Of a DNA stretch of 64,000 nt, positions 1-9,529 are shown piece after piece. A program made the position numbers and the translations under genes. Below the pieces are notes generated by a model. The model saw only the letters and a list, made by a program, of their open reading frames with translations, did no database searches and was not told where the DNA came from. The stretch comes from Pedobacter caeni (GTDB taxonomy: Bacteria; Bacteroidota; Bacteroidia; Sphingobacteriales; Sphingobacteriaceae): contig NZ_FQUQ01000003.1 of the NCBI RefSeq assembly GCF_900129215.1, positions 514,101 through 578,100 on the forward strand, given 5' to 3'. Every line of letters starts with the position of its first letter. The stretch's first letter is position 1.

Positions 1-704
1 CAAACGACACCCGTGTAATTGTAGGTTTCCCTATAGGAACAAACTATCTGGTACGTTATGTGGGAGTTGACCCTGCCGATGGAAATCCGATCTGGTTGGA
101 TAGAGATGGCAATCAAACCAAGACCTATAGTCCTGATAACCGTGTTGCAGCTGGTAAAGTAACTCCTGATTTTTCCGGAGGCTTAACCAACACTTTTAAC
201 TATAAAGGCTTTGAGTTTTCTACTTTATTCACCTTTGTGAAAGGGCAGGATTTATGGGATAACTCAGCGAAGTTCCAGTTCCAGGGTGCTTCTACTCAAA
301 ACTGGGTAGTGAGAGAAGATTTCTTTGACCGCTGGCGTAAACCGGGAGATATTGCTAAATATCCACGTTCCTATTATAATACAGCCAATGGATACCCGGG
401 AGTGACCTCTCAATCCCTGTTCAATTCCAATATGTTCCTGTATGATGGATCTTACATCAAACTTAAACAGGCAACAATTGCTTATACCCTTCCTGCGGAA
501 GCGATGAGAAAGTTAAAACTGAGTAACGTGAAATTTTATGTAACAGGGGTAAATCTGTTGACCTTCACCAAATATCCAGGTGGAGATCCGGAGGTTGCCC
601 GTGATTATGAGAATGCGACAGATCGTAACCTGAGTGCCAATGTCACTTACCTTACTCCGCCGCAGCAAAAATCATTCATATTAGGCGTAAACCTTAATTT
701 TTAA
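1..704 (+). CDS. SusC/RagA-family TonB-dependent outer membrane receptor, C-terminal part (5' truncated)
   Basis: The reading frame is open from base 3 through the window edge, so this is the last ~230 residues of a much larger (usually ~1000-residue) SusC porin. It ends in alternating hydrophobic/aromatic strands and a terminal Asn-Phe, as expected of an outer-membrane beta-barrel. The FTFVKGQDLWD and LKQATIAYTLP segments are typical of SusC C-termini. SusC proteins import oligosaccharides through the outer membrane with TonB energy. It lies 20 bases before a SusD gene and upstream of amylases, so maltodextrins are the probable substrate (inference). The N-terminal plug and TonB box lie outside the window. 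Confidence 0.93.
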   Translation, partial: NDTRVIVGFPIGTNYLVRYVGVDPADGNPIWLDRDGNQTKTYSPDNRVAAGKVTPDFSGGLTNTFNYKGFEFSTLFTFVKGQDLWDNSAKFQFQGASTQNWVVREDFFDRWRKPGDIAKYPRSYYNTANGYPGVTSQSLFNSNMFLYDGSYIKLKQATIAYTLPAEAMRKLKLSNVKFYVTGVNLLTFTKYPGGDPEVARDYENATDRNLSANVTYLTPPQQKSFILGVNLNF

Positions 705-724
705 ATTTTTAAGAACAACCAGAG

Positions 725-2140
725 ATGAAAACATTAAACCGATATATATTCAGCTTTCTGACTGCCACAACGGTGTTGGGTTTTCAGGGCTGTGACAAAG
801 CACTGGAATTAGATGCATTGGGAGGAATTGAGAAAGAAGCGGTCTTTGCTTCAGAAGAAAACGTAAAATCCTTATTAAACTCTGTGTATACCGTTATTGG
901 TTCACAAAAGTGGAACAGTGGAAGGAACCAACAGTTTAATGATTTGTTGGGGGACGAATTTTTTGGTGCTCAGCTTGGCTCTACCAAAGGTGAGGTCTAT
1001 AACCGCAATACCAGCGTTTTCAACGATGATACCAAGGCCTTTCATAAAGAACCTTATTTTGCCATTCAGCGTTCCAATCAGGTATTGGATAACATTGGAA
1101 TTGTTTCTGCAGCTTTTAAGGACAATGCCGAAGGACAAGCCAAATTTGCGAGGGCACTAGGGCATTTTGATCTCGTGAAATTATTTGCACAACCGTATAA
1201 CACGAATTCTGATAATAGTCATCCGGGTATTGTCTTACAACTAACGGTAAGTACAGAAAGTGCAGTCGCCAGATCTACTGTGAAACAAGTCTATGATCAG
1301 GTGATTCTGGATCTTAAAGATGCAGAAGCCAAACTACCTTCTCAGAATGGAAATTATCCTACAAAATGGGCAGCCAAAGCTTTATTAGCACGCGTTTATT
1401 TTCAGATGAATAAATTCACTGAAGCTTACAACTATGCAAATGATGTACTGGTTAATGGTTTGAGTGTCAGGAACCAGAATTATGCACAGATTGGCTTTAC
1501 AGAGCTGGATTATGCCGATCGCTTTTCTGTAGCCGGTTCAAAAGAATCGATTTTTGAAATTGTGAATGAGAAGGGATTATCGGGTCGGTCCGACAGTTAC
1601 CGAGCTCTTTACAAATCAGAAGGTAACAATCCGGAGATGAAACTGATGAACAGTTTTTATACGGCAAATACTTCTGATGTAACGGATAAGCGTGGCATTG
1701 CCTGGTATGTTAAAGGAATATCCGCGGATTTTAAGTTACTCAAGAAATTTGATGTACAAAACTTTACAACTACCCTGATCCATTTTACAGAAATGAAACT
1801 GATCAGGGCAGAATCTGCAGCAGAAACCGGACAAAATCTAACCGTAGGTCTCGCCGATCTGAATGACATTAAATCCCGTGCTTATGGTACTTCAGCAGTA
1901 CTTTTACCCGCAAATGCCAGTGCTGCGCTATTGAGAGATCAGGTACGTGTTCAACGTGAGAAGGAAATGATTGGTGAAGGTGACCGCGCGCAGCAGATCA
2001 AGAGAATCGGTGCAAAAGGAGAAGCTTCTTTCAGTCGTGGGGTAGTATGGAATTGTAACGGGATGATACTTCAGTTCCCTGGTTCTGAGTTTAATCTGAA
2101 TCCTTTATTCGTTAAAAACCCTGAGGGTGGATGTAATTAA
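725..2140 (+). CDS. SusD/RagB-family nutrient-binding outer membrane lipoprotein
   Basis: 471 residues. The signal peptide ends in a lipobox (GFQGC) with the lipidated Cys at residue 23. The alpha-helical TPR-like body follows, with FARALGHFDLVKLFAQPYN and KWAAKALLARVYFQMN, both typical of SusD. The C-terminal half has the usual QVRVQREKEMIGEGDRAQQIKR stretch. SusD forms the lid over the SusC barrel and captures glycan at the cell surface. It follows SusC by 20 bases and is almost certainly co-transcribed. The amylases and maltose phosphorylase downstream point to starch-type glucans. Residues that contact the sugar cannot be assigned by eye. Confidence 0.95.
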   Translation: MKTLNRYIFSFLTATTVLGFQGCDKALELDALGGIEKEAVFASEENVKSLLNSVYTVIGSQKWNSGRNQQFNDLLGDEFFGAQLGSTKGEVYNRNTSVFNDDTKAFHKEPYFAIQRSNQVLDNIGIVSAAFKDNAEGQAKFARALGHFDLVKLFAQPYNTNSDNSHPGIVLQLTVSTESAVARSTVKQVYDQVILDLKDAEAKLPSQNGNYPTKWAAKALLARVYFQMNKFTEAYNYANDVLVNGLSVRNQNYAQIGFTELDYADRFSVAGSKESIFEIVNEKGLSGRSDSYRALYKSEGNNPEMKLMNSFYTANTSDVTDKRGIAWYVKGISADFKLLKKFDVQNFTTTLIHFTEMKLIRAESAAETGQNLTVGLADLNDIKSRAYGTSAVLLPANASAALLRDQVRVQREKEMIGEGDRAQQIKRIGAKGEASFSRGVVWNCNGMILQFPGSEFNLNPLFVKNPEGGCN

Positions 2141-2152
2141 AAATATACAGAT

Positions 2153-2668
2153 ATGAAAAAATTAAAATATATCATTTTCCTGCTGGTGGTTTTATCTGCT
2201 GCGGCATGTAAAAAAGATCAGTTAAAAGACATCGGTGAGCCGCGTAAGGTAGTCAATGCGATGAAGGGAAACTGGACCCTGAATTCGGTAATCCAGGTAG
2301 ATGAATACGCCAAAGACAAACTGTTCCCCTTCACTGCAGTTGACCTCACCGGACTTTATCCTTATCGTGAAACTAAACTAACCCTCAATACCACTGAAGA
2401 CAATAAGCCGGCAACGTTTAACATCTCTTTCGGCAATTCTCCAAAGTTTCTTAAGACAACTCAGGGTAACTGGACTGTAGATAATTACGATACTCCTCAA
2501 ACTATGACACTGACCAATGGCACGACGACTGATCAGATCAGTCTTGGTAAATATGGATTGTTGGACCAGGGCGAGTTATTGCTGAGTGTTAAAAAATATC
2601 AGGTAGGCAGCGATGGTAAGAAAACGCTCGTGTTATCTAATAATTACTATTTCAAAAAAGCCAATTAA
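2153..2668 (+). CDS. Small secreted lipoprotein of the glucan locus (DUF5004/lipocalin-like)
   Basis: 171 residues with a clear lipoprotein signal: hydrophobic core then LSAAAC, Cys at residue 19. The mature part starts near KGNWTLNSVIQVDEY and continues in short beta strands (KLTLNT, MTLTNG, LLLSVKKYQ), which resembles the DUF5004/lipocalin-like small lipoproteins found beside SusCD pairs. It sits 12 bases after SusD and 11 before the next gene, so it belongs to the operon. A surface glycan-binding or assembly role is plausible but not shown; the family assignment is by resemblance only. Confidence 0.75.
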   Translation: MKKLKYIIFLLVVLSAAACKKDQLKDIGEPRKVVNAMKGNWTLNSVIQVDEYAKDKLFPFTAVDLTGLYPYRETKLTLNTTEDNKPATFNISFGNSPKFLKTTQGNWTVDNYDTPQTMTLTNGTTTDQISLGKYGLLDQGELLLSVKKYQVGSDGKKTLVLSNNYYFKKAN

Positions 2669-2679
2669 ACAGTCATAAA

Positions 2680-3462
2680 ATGAAAAGAATTTACAAATTA
2701 TCGCTGATTGCCTTTTTCTGTTTGATTGGCATTACTGCGGAGGCGCAGAAAGCACAAATAAAATATACCGTAACGCCCGGGGTATTTACTCCGGAAGATG
2801 AAGTGGTGGTGGAGATTGATCTTGCAGGATCATCATTGGCTGGAAAAGAGCCTTATATCTGGGCTTTCGGAGCTGGAGATGCCATTACAAATACGCTATG
2901 GACCAGTTCTCCCGACATTGCGAAGTTCACTAAAGTGACCGGCGATAAATGGAAATTTGTCTTTATAGGCACTACTCTTTATAATAAAGGAGCATCGGAA
3001 CTGATCGATAAACCTTTTAGCTTTTTGGTAAAAACAAAAGATGGTGGTATCCAATCTGAGGATTTCAGTCCGACAAAGTTCTCTCCAATTATGTTTGTAC
3101 CTACACTATTGAGACATTTTCCTTTACGTACAAGTCAGTACGATGCACTGAGTTTATACCTGGATCAGCGTTATGCTTCTACAGCCAATAATCAACGCTT
3201 TTCTGCAACTGGGGTCAATATCAAACTATTGGATGCTGCCGGTAATCTTGTCGGACAGGAAAAGAAAAACCTTCCTCTTGTTAAGCAAAAAGACGGTTCT
3301 TCCGGTTATACCTTCTTACCTGAAATTTTGTTTACTATTCCAGACGGTCAGGTGGTAAATAAGGTGGTGTACAGCTTTACAGGGACTGTAAAAGATGTAA
3401 ATGGGGTAACGGTTTCTTATACCACCGAAGAAGCGGAAGTTGTATTTCTGGACCTTAAATAA
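2680..3462 (+). CDS. Secreted protein of the glucan locus, unknown function (possible carbohydrate-binding fold)
   Basis: 260 residues with an N-terminal signal peptide ending near TAEAQ (about residue 22) and no lipobox. The mature N-terminal half has a beta-sandwich look: VTPGVFTPEDEVVVEIDL, then EPYIWAFGAG, a Trp-containing KWKFVF strand and PFSFLVKTKDGGIQ. This layout loosely recalls starch-binding modules of the CBM25/26 or CBM48 type, including the aromatic YIW patch, but I cannot assign a family. The second half repeats a beta pattern. It lies between the DUF5004-like lipoprotein and the SusE-like protein with 9-11 base gaps, so it is part of the operon. Confidence 0.7.
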   Translation: MKRIYKLSLIAFFCLIGITAEAQKAQIKYTVTPGVFTPEDEVVVEIDLAGSSLAGKEPYIWAFGAGDAITNTLWTSSPDIAKFTKVTGDKWKFVFIGTTLYNKGASELIDKPFSFLVKTKDGGIQSEDFSPTKFSPIMFVPTLLRHFPLRTSQYDALSLYLDQRYASTANNQRFSATGVNIKLLDAAGNLVGQEKKNLPLVKQKDGSSGYTFLPEILFTIPDGQVVNKVVYSFTGTVKDVNGVTVSYTTEEAEVVFLDLK

Positions 3463-3471
3463 CACGCAATC

Positions 3472-4611
3472 ATGAAGAAAATACTAAGCCTGGTCATCAT
3501 TGCTGTAATTGCAATTGCCGGTTGTAAACAAAACGAATTCGACAATACGATAAAAGGGGAGGCCCTCGGGAGCTTTATCCTGAAAAGTCCTGAAATGAAT
3601 GCGATGCTGGCACTTAATTCTGCCACACCGGATCAACAGGTACTGATAGAATGGTCGGCGGCATTACCTGGTGTAAATACCCCGGCAACTTATACCTGGA
3701 TCGCAGCACTTAAAACCGGATCGCTTGATGCTCCTTTACTGGAAATTCCTTCCGATAATAAGGGATTGGCGAACAAATTGAGCATTACGGAGAAAGCTTT
3801 GGATGAAGCCCTGAAAGCAAAAGGTATTGCTGAAGGAATAAAAACAGAGCTGATCTGGACGGTCCTTGCAAAGAATGGAAGTGTAAGCCTGCGTGCAACA
3901 GAAACATTTAACCTTTCCATCACCCGTTTTGGGGATGGAACCTCAAAGTTTGCACTCTATGCACCGGCATCTACATTTGATGTGGTGTCGATAGAACCTG
4001 TTTCTTCTGCTGAATTGCTGAAGTTCAAATGGCAAAAATCCTTTCCCACCAAGGCTGGAAGCAATGTTACTTATAAAGTGAAGTTCATTAAGAACAGTGG
4101 TGATTTTAACACACCTTTAATGGAGTTTATTGCTGCTAATAATGGAGCAGACAGCACTTTTTCTATTACTTATAAAGATCTTGATCTGGCAATGAAAACG
4201 GCGGGATTAACTGATCAGTTCCGTCTGGATAGTTTAAAGTGGAATGTGGAAGCGAGTTCAGGTGCTTTTAAGAAGTTTGCTGACTACTCCAATGACCTGG
4301 TGATCAAGCGTGGAACAAAACCGACGATGTACCTTATTGGCAGTGCCACGCCTGCAGACTGGATTAATGAGGCCAATAACGCACTAATTCCTGAAATGAC
4401 TGCTGTGGGGGATGGAAAATGGACGATTACATTATCATTAAAAAAGGGAGGTTTTAAGTTTATTCCTAAAAAAGGAAGCTGGGATCCGAGTTATGGCGGA
4501 AGTCCGGGTGGAAGCGATCTTGGTGGAGATGACATCAACATACCAGAAGCCGGTACTTATACTGTTACCCTCGATGAGTTGAACAAAAAATATACTGTAG
4601 TAAAGAACTAA
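3472..4611 (+). CDS. SusE/SusF-like surface starch-binding lipoprotein
   Basis: 379 residues. The lipobox IAIAGC puts the lipidated Cys at residue 18. Two SusE-type Ig-like repeats follow, each with a VLIEWSAALPG or LLKFKWQKSFPT strand and a DKGLANKLSIT or DSTFSITYKDLD segment. A C-terminal starch-binding module (about residues 285-379) starts MYLIGSATPADW and has GKWTITLSLKKGGFKFIPKK and GTYTVTLDELNKKY, the SusE/SusF carbohydrate-binding pattern. Known members bind starch at the cell surface. Here it probably supports the SusCD complex encoded upstream; the amylase gene begins 24 bases later. Confidence 0.88.
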   Translation: MKKILSLVIIAVIAIAGCKQNEFDNTIKGEALGSFILKSPEMNAMLALNSATPDQQVLIEWSAALPGVNTPATYTWIAALKTGSLDAPLLEIPSDNKGLANKLSITEKALDEALKAKGIAEGIKTELIWTVLAKNGSVSLRATETFNLSITRFGDGTSKFALYAPASTFDVVSIEPVSSAELLKFKWQKSFPTKAGSNVTYKVKFIKNSGDFNTPLMEFIAANNGADSTFSITYKDLDLAMKTAGLTDQFRLDSLKWNVEASSGAFKKFADYSNDLVIKRGTKPTMYLIGSATPADWINEANNALIPEMTAVGDGKWTITLSLKKGGFKFIPKKGSWDPSYGGSPGGSDLGGDDINIPEAGTYTVTLDELNKKYTVVKN

Positions 4612-4635
4612 ATATTCCTTCCTAATTTTTAAAGC

Positions 4636-6483
4636 ATGAGACGATTGTCATTTATACTCTTCTTACTTTTTTCCAATGCTGTTTTCGCCCAATCCAGGTT
4701 AGACCGCATTGAACCCATGAACTGGTGGGTGGGGATGCATAACCCTAAACTTCAGCTCCTGATTCATGGAGATCAGATTGCGAAATATGAAGTCAGGATT
4801 AATTATCCCGGAGTAAAGCTGCTGGAAGTTCAGAAGGTGGAGAATCCAAACTACCTGTTTGCGGATCTCGAAATCTCTGCAGCAGCCAAAGCTGGTAAAA
4901 TGACCATTGGATTTTTTCTCAATGGGAAGAAAGGGTTTGAATATGCTTATGAATTAAAAGAAAAAAATAAAAAAACAGACAGGATTCAGGCAGTAACAGG
5001 TAAAGACCTGATTTACCTGCTCATGCCCGATCGTTTCTCTAACGGAGACCCAAAGAATGATGTCGTAAAGGGAATGAAGGAAACAAAGTTGAACCGGGAT
5101 TCCATGTATTATCGCCATGGTGGCGATTTGCAGGGCTTGATCAATAAGCTGGATTACCTGAAAGACCTCGGTATAACTGCCATTTGGATGACGCCTGAAA
5201 TTGAAAATGATATGGCATCAGCTTCTTATCATGGCTATGCAGCAACAGATCATTATAAAATTGATCCCAGGTATGGCACTTTAGCATTGTATAAAACCCT
5301 TGTGGATAAAATCCATGAGAAAGGGATGAAGATAGTGAAAGACATTGTGCACAACCATATGGGAACAGGGCATTGGTTCTTCAAAGACATGCCAATGAAA
5401 AGCTGGGTCAACGAATGGCCGGCCTATACGCAGACCAGTTATCGTGATGAACCAGTCATGGATCCTCATGCTTCAAAAACAGATCAAAAGAAAATGCTGG
5501 ATGGTTGGTTTGTCCCTACAATGCCGGATTTTAACCAAAGAAACCCTTTAGTGCAGAATTACATTACCCAGAACCACATCTGGTGGATCGAATATGCCGG
5601 CATCGATGGATTAAGGCTTGATACTTATCCCTACAATGATCCGGAATATATGAAAGACTGGGCCGGTAAAGTAAAGGCAGAATTTCCTTCACTATCCATC
5701 TTTGGAGAGACATTGGTGAACTCTGCTGCGGCACAGGCCTACTTTACCGGAGGAAACACCGTAAGCAGGGGCTTTGATACCGAACTGCCGGGGGTTACTG
5801 ATGCGGTGATGAAAAACGCCATTTACGAAGCATTAAACGGAAAGTCAGGCTGGACAGATGGTGTCTTCAGGTTGTACACTACCGTTGCCCAGGATTTCCT
5901 TTACCAGAATGCGGACCGCAATGTGATCTTTCTGGACAACCATGACATGAGCAGATTTTATTCCATGGTAAACGAAGACCTGAATAAATACAAATCCGGT
6001 ATGGCATTGTTACTTACCCTTCGCGGCATTCCTCAGGTCTATTATGGAACAGAAATTCTGATGAAGAATTACTCCAACCCTGATGGTCTGGTCCGTTCAG
6101 ATTTCCCTGGCGGATGGGTCGGCGACAAATCCGATAAGTTTACTGCGGCAGGACGTACTGCACAGGAAAATGAAGCCTGGAACTACTTCCGTACCCTTGC
6201 GAATTACAGAAAAAACAGTCCCGCATTACAAAGCGGCAAAATGATGCAATACGTACCTGAAAATGGAGTATATACTTATTTCAGATACCTGCCGGAAGGT
6301 GGGAAAACGGTAATGGTTATCGTCAATGGGGATGATCAGGCCAAAAACCTGGAAACCTCAAGATTTGAGGAGCGCATATCCGGAGCGACAACTGCGATAA
6401 ACATCATTACAAAAGAACAATTGAATACATTAAAAACCATTGCTGTGCCTGCAAAGACCACATTGGTACTTGAACTAAACTAA
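4636..6483 (+). CDS. Secreted GH13 alpha-amylase/neopullulanase (SusA-like)
   Basis: 615 residues with a signal peptide ending AVFAQ (about residue 19), so secreted to the periplasm or surface. An N-terminal immunoglobulin-like domain (to ~residue 115) resembles the cyclomaltodextrinase N-terminal module. The GH13 barrel follows with all conserved regions: DIVHNH (236-241), GLRLDTY with nucleophile Asp329, FGET with acid/base Glu358, and NHD at 435-437. Its size and layout match SusA-type neopullulanases, which cut starch, pullulan or cyclodextrins to maltose or panose. The gene is directly abutted by the beta-phosphoglucomutase gene. Confidence 0.93.
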   Translation: MRRLSFILFLLFSNAVFAQSRLDRIEPMNWWVGMHNPKLQLLIHGDQIAKYEVRINYPGVKLLEVQKVENPNYLFADLEISAAAKAGKMTIGFFLNGKKGFEYAYELKEKNKKTDRIQAVTGKDLIYLLMPDRFSNGDPKNDVVKGMKETKLNRDSMYYRHGGDLQGLINKLDYLKDLGITAIWMTPEIENDMASASYHGYAATDHYKIDPRYGTLALYKTLVDKIHEKGMKIVKDIVHNHMGTGHWFFKDMPMKSWVNEWPAYTQTSYRDEPVMDPHASKTDQKKMLDGWFVPTMPDFNQRNPLVQNYITQNHIWWIEYAGIDGLRLDTYPYNDPEYMKDWAGKVKAEFPSLSIFGETLVNSAAAQAYFTGGNTVSRGFDTELPGVTDAVMKNAIYEALNGKSGWTDGVFRLYTTVAQDFLYQNADRNVIFLDNHDMSRFYSMVNEDLNKYKSGMALLLTLRGIPQVYYGTEILMKNYSNPDGLVRSDFPGGWVGDKSDKFTAAGRTAQENEAWNYFRTLANYRKNSPALQSGKMMQYVPENGVYTYFRYLPEGGKTVMVIVNGDDQAKNLETSRFEERISGATTAINIITKEQLNTLKTIAVPAKTTLVLELN

Positions 6484-7167
6484 ATGCAACAAATCGAAAG
6501 ACATATCGCCTGCATATTTGACCTGGATGGCGTGTTGGTAGACACTGCAGTTTATCATTATAAGGCCTGGAAACAACTGGCCAATTCAATGGGTTTTGAC
6601 TTTACTGAACATCAGAATGAGCAGTTGAAAGGAGTAAACCGGATGCGTTCATTAGATATGATTCTCCAATGGGGAGGAGTAGAGAAATCTGCCGAAGAAA
6701 AAGACCTACTGGCTGCCAGAAAAAATGAATGGTATGTAGCCATGATCAGTAAAATGACGGAGGCAGAACTTTTACCTGGTTCGCTGCAGCTTTTGAGGGA
6801 GCTTAAACTAAAGGAAACAAAAATTGCATTGGGCTCTGCCAGTAAGAACTCTTCCCTCATTTTGGAGCGTACCGGGCTGACCCATTTCTTTGATGCAATT
6901 GTAGACGGAAACTCTGTGACGACTTCTAAACCAGACCCCGAGGTTTTCTTAAAGGCTGCGGAATTGCTGCATGCCAGGCAGGAAGATTGCGTGGTATTTG
7001 AAGATGCCGCTGCCGGAGTACAGGCAGCAATTTCGGCCGGAATGAAAGTCGTAGGGATAGGAACAATAGAAAACCTGCCGGGGTCAGATCTGGTCATTAA
7101 AAACCTCTCGGAAATTACAGTAACAGAAATTGAAAGACTGAAAGGTCTGAATACAGATAAAAGATAA
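6484..7167 (+). CDS. pgmB: Beta-phosphoglucomutase (HAD superfamily)
   Basis: 227 residues, cytoplasmic. HAD motif I is FDLDGVLVDT with catalytic Asp13 and Asp15, followed by the helical cap with GVNRMRSLD, which matches beta-phosphoglucomutase substrate recognition. Motif II is ALGSASKN, and the late motifs are SKPDPEVF and VFEDAAAG. The enzyme converts beta-glucose-1-phosphate to glucose-6-phosphate. Its start codon follows the amylase stop codon with no gap. The GH65 phosphorylase gene is next, and that enzyme supplies the beta-glucose-1-phosphate. The function is well supported by both motif and context. Confidence 0.95.
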   Translation: MQQIERHIACIFDLDGVLVDTAVYHYKAWKQLANSMGFDFTEHQNEQLKGVNRMRSLDMILQWGGVEKSAEEKDLLAARKNEWYVAMISKMTEAELLPGSLQLLRELKLKETKIALGSASKNSSLILERTGLTHFFDAIVDGNSVTTSKPDPEVFLKAAELLHARQEDCVVFEDAAAGVQAAISAGMKVVGIGTIENLPGSDLVIKNLSEITVTEIERLKGLNTDKR

Positions 7168-7213
7168 CGTATTCCGGTTTAATCACCCCCGGAATATCAG
7201 AGCAGAATATAAG

Positions 7214-9529
7214 ATGAAGAATTACATAAAAGCAGACGAGTGGAACATTATTGAGGAAGGTTTTGATCCTCATTTGAATAAAATATCGGAGAGTTTATTC
7301 AGTATTGGTAATGGGCGGATGGGGCAACGTGCCAATTTTGAAGAAAGCTATTCCGGAGAAACCTTACAGGGCAATTATGTTGCCGGTGTATACTATCCGG
7401 ACAAAACACGTGTTGGATGGTGGAAAAATGGCTATCCTGAGTATTTTGCCAAAGTACTCAATGCAACCAACTGGATTGGAATCCATATTCAGATTGGAGA
7501 AGAAACGCTGGACCTGAATACTTGTAAGGTAACAGAATTTAAGCGTGTCCTAAACATGAAAGAGGGAACGCTGAGCCGTAGTTTCAGGGCTGAACTGAAG
7601 AGCGGAAAGATCATCGAAGTAGAAGCCGTTCGTTTTTGCAGTATCGCAGACGACGAAGTCGCTGCTCTGCATTACCGTCTTTCAGCCATCAATTTTGATG
7701 GAGAGGTTAAGCTGACTTCCTTCCTGGATGGAGATGTGAAAAACCAGGATTCCAATTATGACGAGAAATTCTGGGATCTCGTAACCCAGGAGCAGGATCA
7801 AAATACCGATTACCTCGTATTACGCACTAAGAAAACAGAGTTTGATGTATGTACTGTTAGCCGGACAACACTCTTAAAAAACGGAGAAAAACAGACTTTA
7901 AACGCTGTTTCTAAAGATAAATACCTTGGGCAAGAGGCTAGCCTGCTATTAAAGCAAGGTGAATCTGTTGACCTTTATAAAATTGCTGCAAACCTGTCTT
8001 CTCAGAATTACGATAAACAGCAATTGTTAGCTGAAGCGAAGCAGAGGATCGGCATGGCATCAGAAAAAGGTTTCTCACAATTGTTGAAAGAACAGGCCGA
8101 AGCATGGGCGAAAAAATGGGAAGAAGGAGATATTGTCATTGAAGGTGACATCGCCGCACAACAAGCCATCCGTTTTAATATTTTTCAGCTCAATCAAACC
8201 TATACCGGAAAAGATGCCCGTTTAAATATCGGACCTAAAGGTTTTACCGGTGAAAAGTACGGAGGTTCTACCTACTGGGATACCGAAGCCTATTGTATTC
8301 CTTTTTACCTGTCTGTTGCTCCTCAGGAGGTGGCTAAAAACCTATTGGTTTATCGCTATAAACAACTCGGTAAAGCCATAGAAAATGCAGCGAAACTTGG
8401 ATTTAAAGATGGCGCGGCCCTTTATCCAATGGTGACCATGAATGGCGAAGAATGCCATAATGAATGGGAAATCACTTTTGAAGAGATCCATAGAAACGGC
8501 GCAATTGCCTTTGCCATTTTCAACTACATCAGGTATACAGGTGATGAAAGCTATCTGGCAAAATACGGACTGGAAGTGCTGATCGGTATTGCCCGTTTCT
8601 GGAAACAAAGGGTAAACTGGAGTGCCGATAAGAACAAGTTTGTCATGCTTGGTGTAACCGGACCAAATGAATATGAAAATAACATCAACAACAACTGGTA
8701 TACCAATAAACTGGCAGCCTGGTGTCTGAAATATACCATTACTGCGGCAGCGAAAGTAAAAGAACAAGCTCCGGAACAATACCTGGAAATCATCCGGAAG
8801 ACCGGACTTCAGGAAACAACGGAATTCCAGGACTGGACATCAGTTGCCGAACAAATGTATTATCCTTATGATCAGAAATCTGATGTTTTCCTGCAACAGG
8901 ATGGATTTTTGGATAAGGAACAAGTCCTGGTAAAAGACCTTCCGGCATCAGAACGCCCCTTAAACCAGAAATGGAGCTGGGACAGGATTTTACGCTCCTG
9001 CTTTATCAAACAGGCAGATGTATTGCAGGGCATGTACTTCTTTGAAGATGAATTTGATTTAGAAACCCTGCGCCGGAATTTTAATTTCTATGAAAGCAGA
9101 ACGGTTCATGAAAGCTCATTATCGCCATGCGTTCACAGCATCTTAGCAGCAAAGCTGAATGACGAAGAGAAAGCCTATGAGTTTTACCTCCGCACAGCCC
9201 GTCTGGATCTTGACGATTATAACAACGATACCGAAGATGGTTTACACATCACCTCTATGGCTGGTACCTGGATGAGTGTGGTTGAAGGTTTTGCCGGAAT
9301 GCGTGTACGTAACGGACAATTAAACTTTCAGCCGTTTTTACCTGAGAACTGGAATGCTTTTTCTTTCAGCATTGGTTTTAGAGGAGTACAGTTAAAGGTT
9401 AGAATTACGGCCACTGAGATCAGTATCCTGAACAATTCTGATCAGGAATTACAGATTGTGATCTTTAATCAGGTTTATCCGGTTCCTCATGGAGAAAAGG
9501 TGATCTCCTATAAAGGAGCACTGGCATGA
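7214..9529 (+). CDS. GH65 maltose phosphorylase
   Basis: 771 residues, no signal peptide, so cytoplasmic. The start FDPHLNKISESLFSIGNGRMGQRA is the N-terminal hallmark of GH65 phosphorylases. The (alpha/alpha)6 barrel carries GPKGFTGEKYGGSTYWDTE and the catalytic-acid motif GPNEYENN, with the general acid at Glu486. A phosphate-binding HESSLSPCVHS stretch comes late. Maltose phosphorylase splits maltose with phosphate into glucose and beta-glucose-1-phosphate. GH65 also includes trehalose, kojibiose and nigerose phosphorylases; amylases and pgmB next door favour maltose. The stop codon overlaps the next start (ATGA). Confidence 0.92.
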   Translation: MKNYIKADEWNIIEEGFDPHLNKISESLFSIGNGRMGQRANFEESYSGETLQGNYVAGVYYPDKTRVGWWKNGYPEYFAKVLNATNWIGIHIQIGEETLDLNTCKVTEFKRVLNMKEGTLSRSFRAELKSGKIIEVEAVRFCSIADDEVAALHYRLSAINFDGEVKLTSFLDGDVKNQDSNYDEKFWDLVTQEQDQNTDYLVLRTKKTEFDVCTVSRTTLLKNGEKQTLNAVSKDKYLGQEASLLLKQGESVDLYKIAANLSSQNYDKQQLLAEAKQRIGMASEKGFSQLLKEQAEAWAKKWEEGDIVIEGDIAAQQAIRFNIFQLNQTYTGKDARLNIGPKGFTGEKYGGSTYWDTEAYCIPFYLSVAPQEVAKNLLVYRYKQLGKAIENAAKLGFKDGAALYPMVTMNGEECHNEWEITFEEIHRNGAIAFAIFNYIRYTGDESYLAKYGLEVLIGIARFWKQRVNWSADKNKFVMLGVTGPNEYENNINNNWYTNKLAAWCLKYTITAAAKVKEQAPEQYLEIIRKTGLQETTEFQDWTSVAEQMYYPYDQKSDVFLQQDGFLDKEQVLVKDLPASERPLNQKWSWDRILRSCFIKQADVLQGMYFFEDEFDLETLRRNFNFYESRTVHESSLSPCVHSILAAKLNDEEKAYEFYLRTARLDLDDYNNDTEDGLHITSMAGTWMSVVEGFAGMRVRNGQLNFQPFLPENWNAFSFSIGFRGVQLKVRITATEISILNNSDQELQIVIFNQVYPVPHGEKVISYKGALA

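Noticed and set aside
6612..7097. Minus-strand open frame of 161 codons opposite pgmB
   Set aside because: Complete overlap with a clear beta-phosphoglucomutase; no recognisable domain.
8342..8779. Minus-strand open frames opposite the maltose phosphorylase
   Set aside because: Shadow of the GH65 coding strand, no start context or family features.
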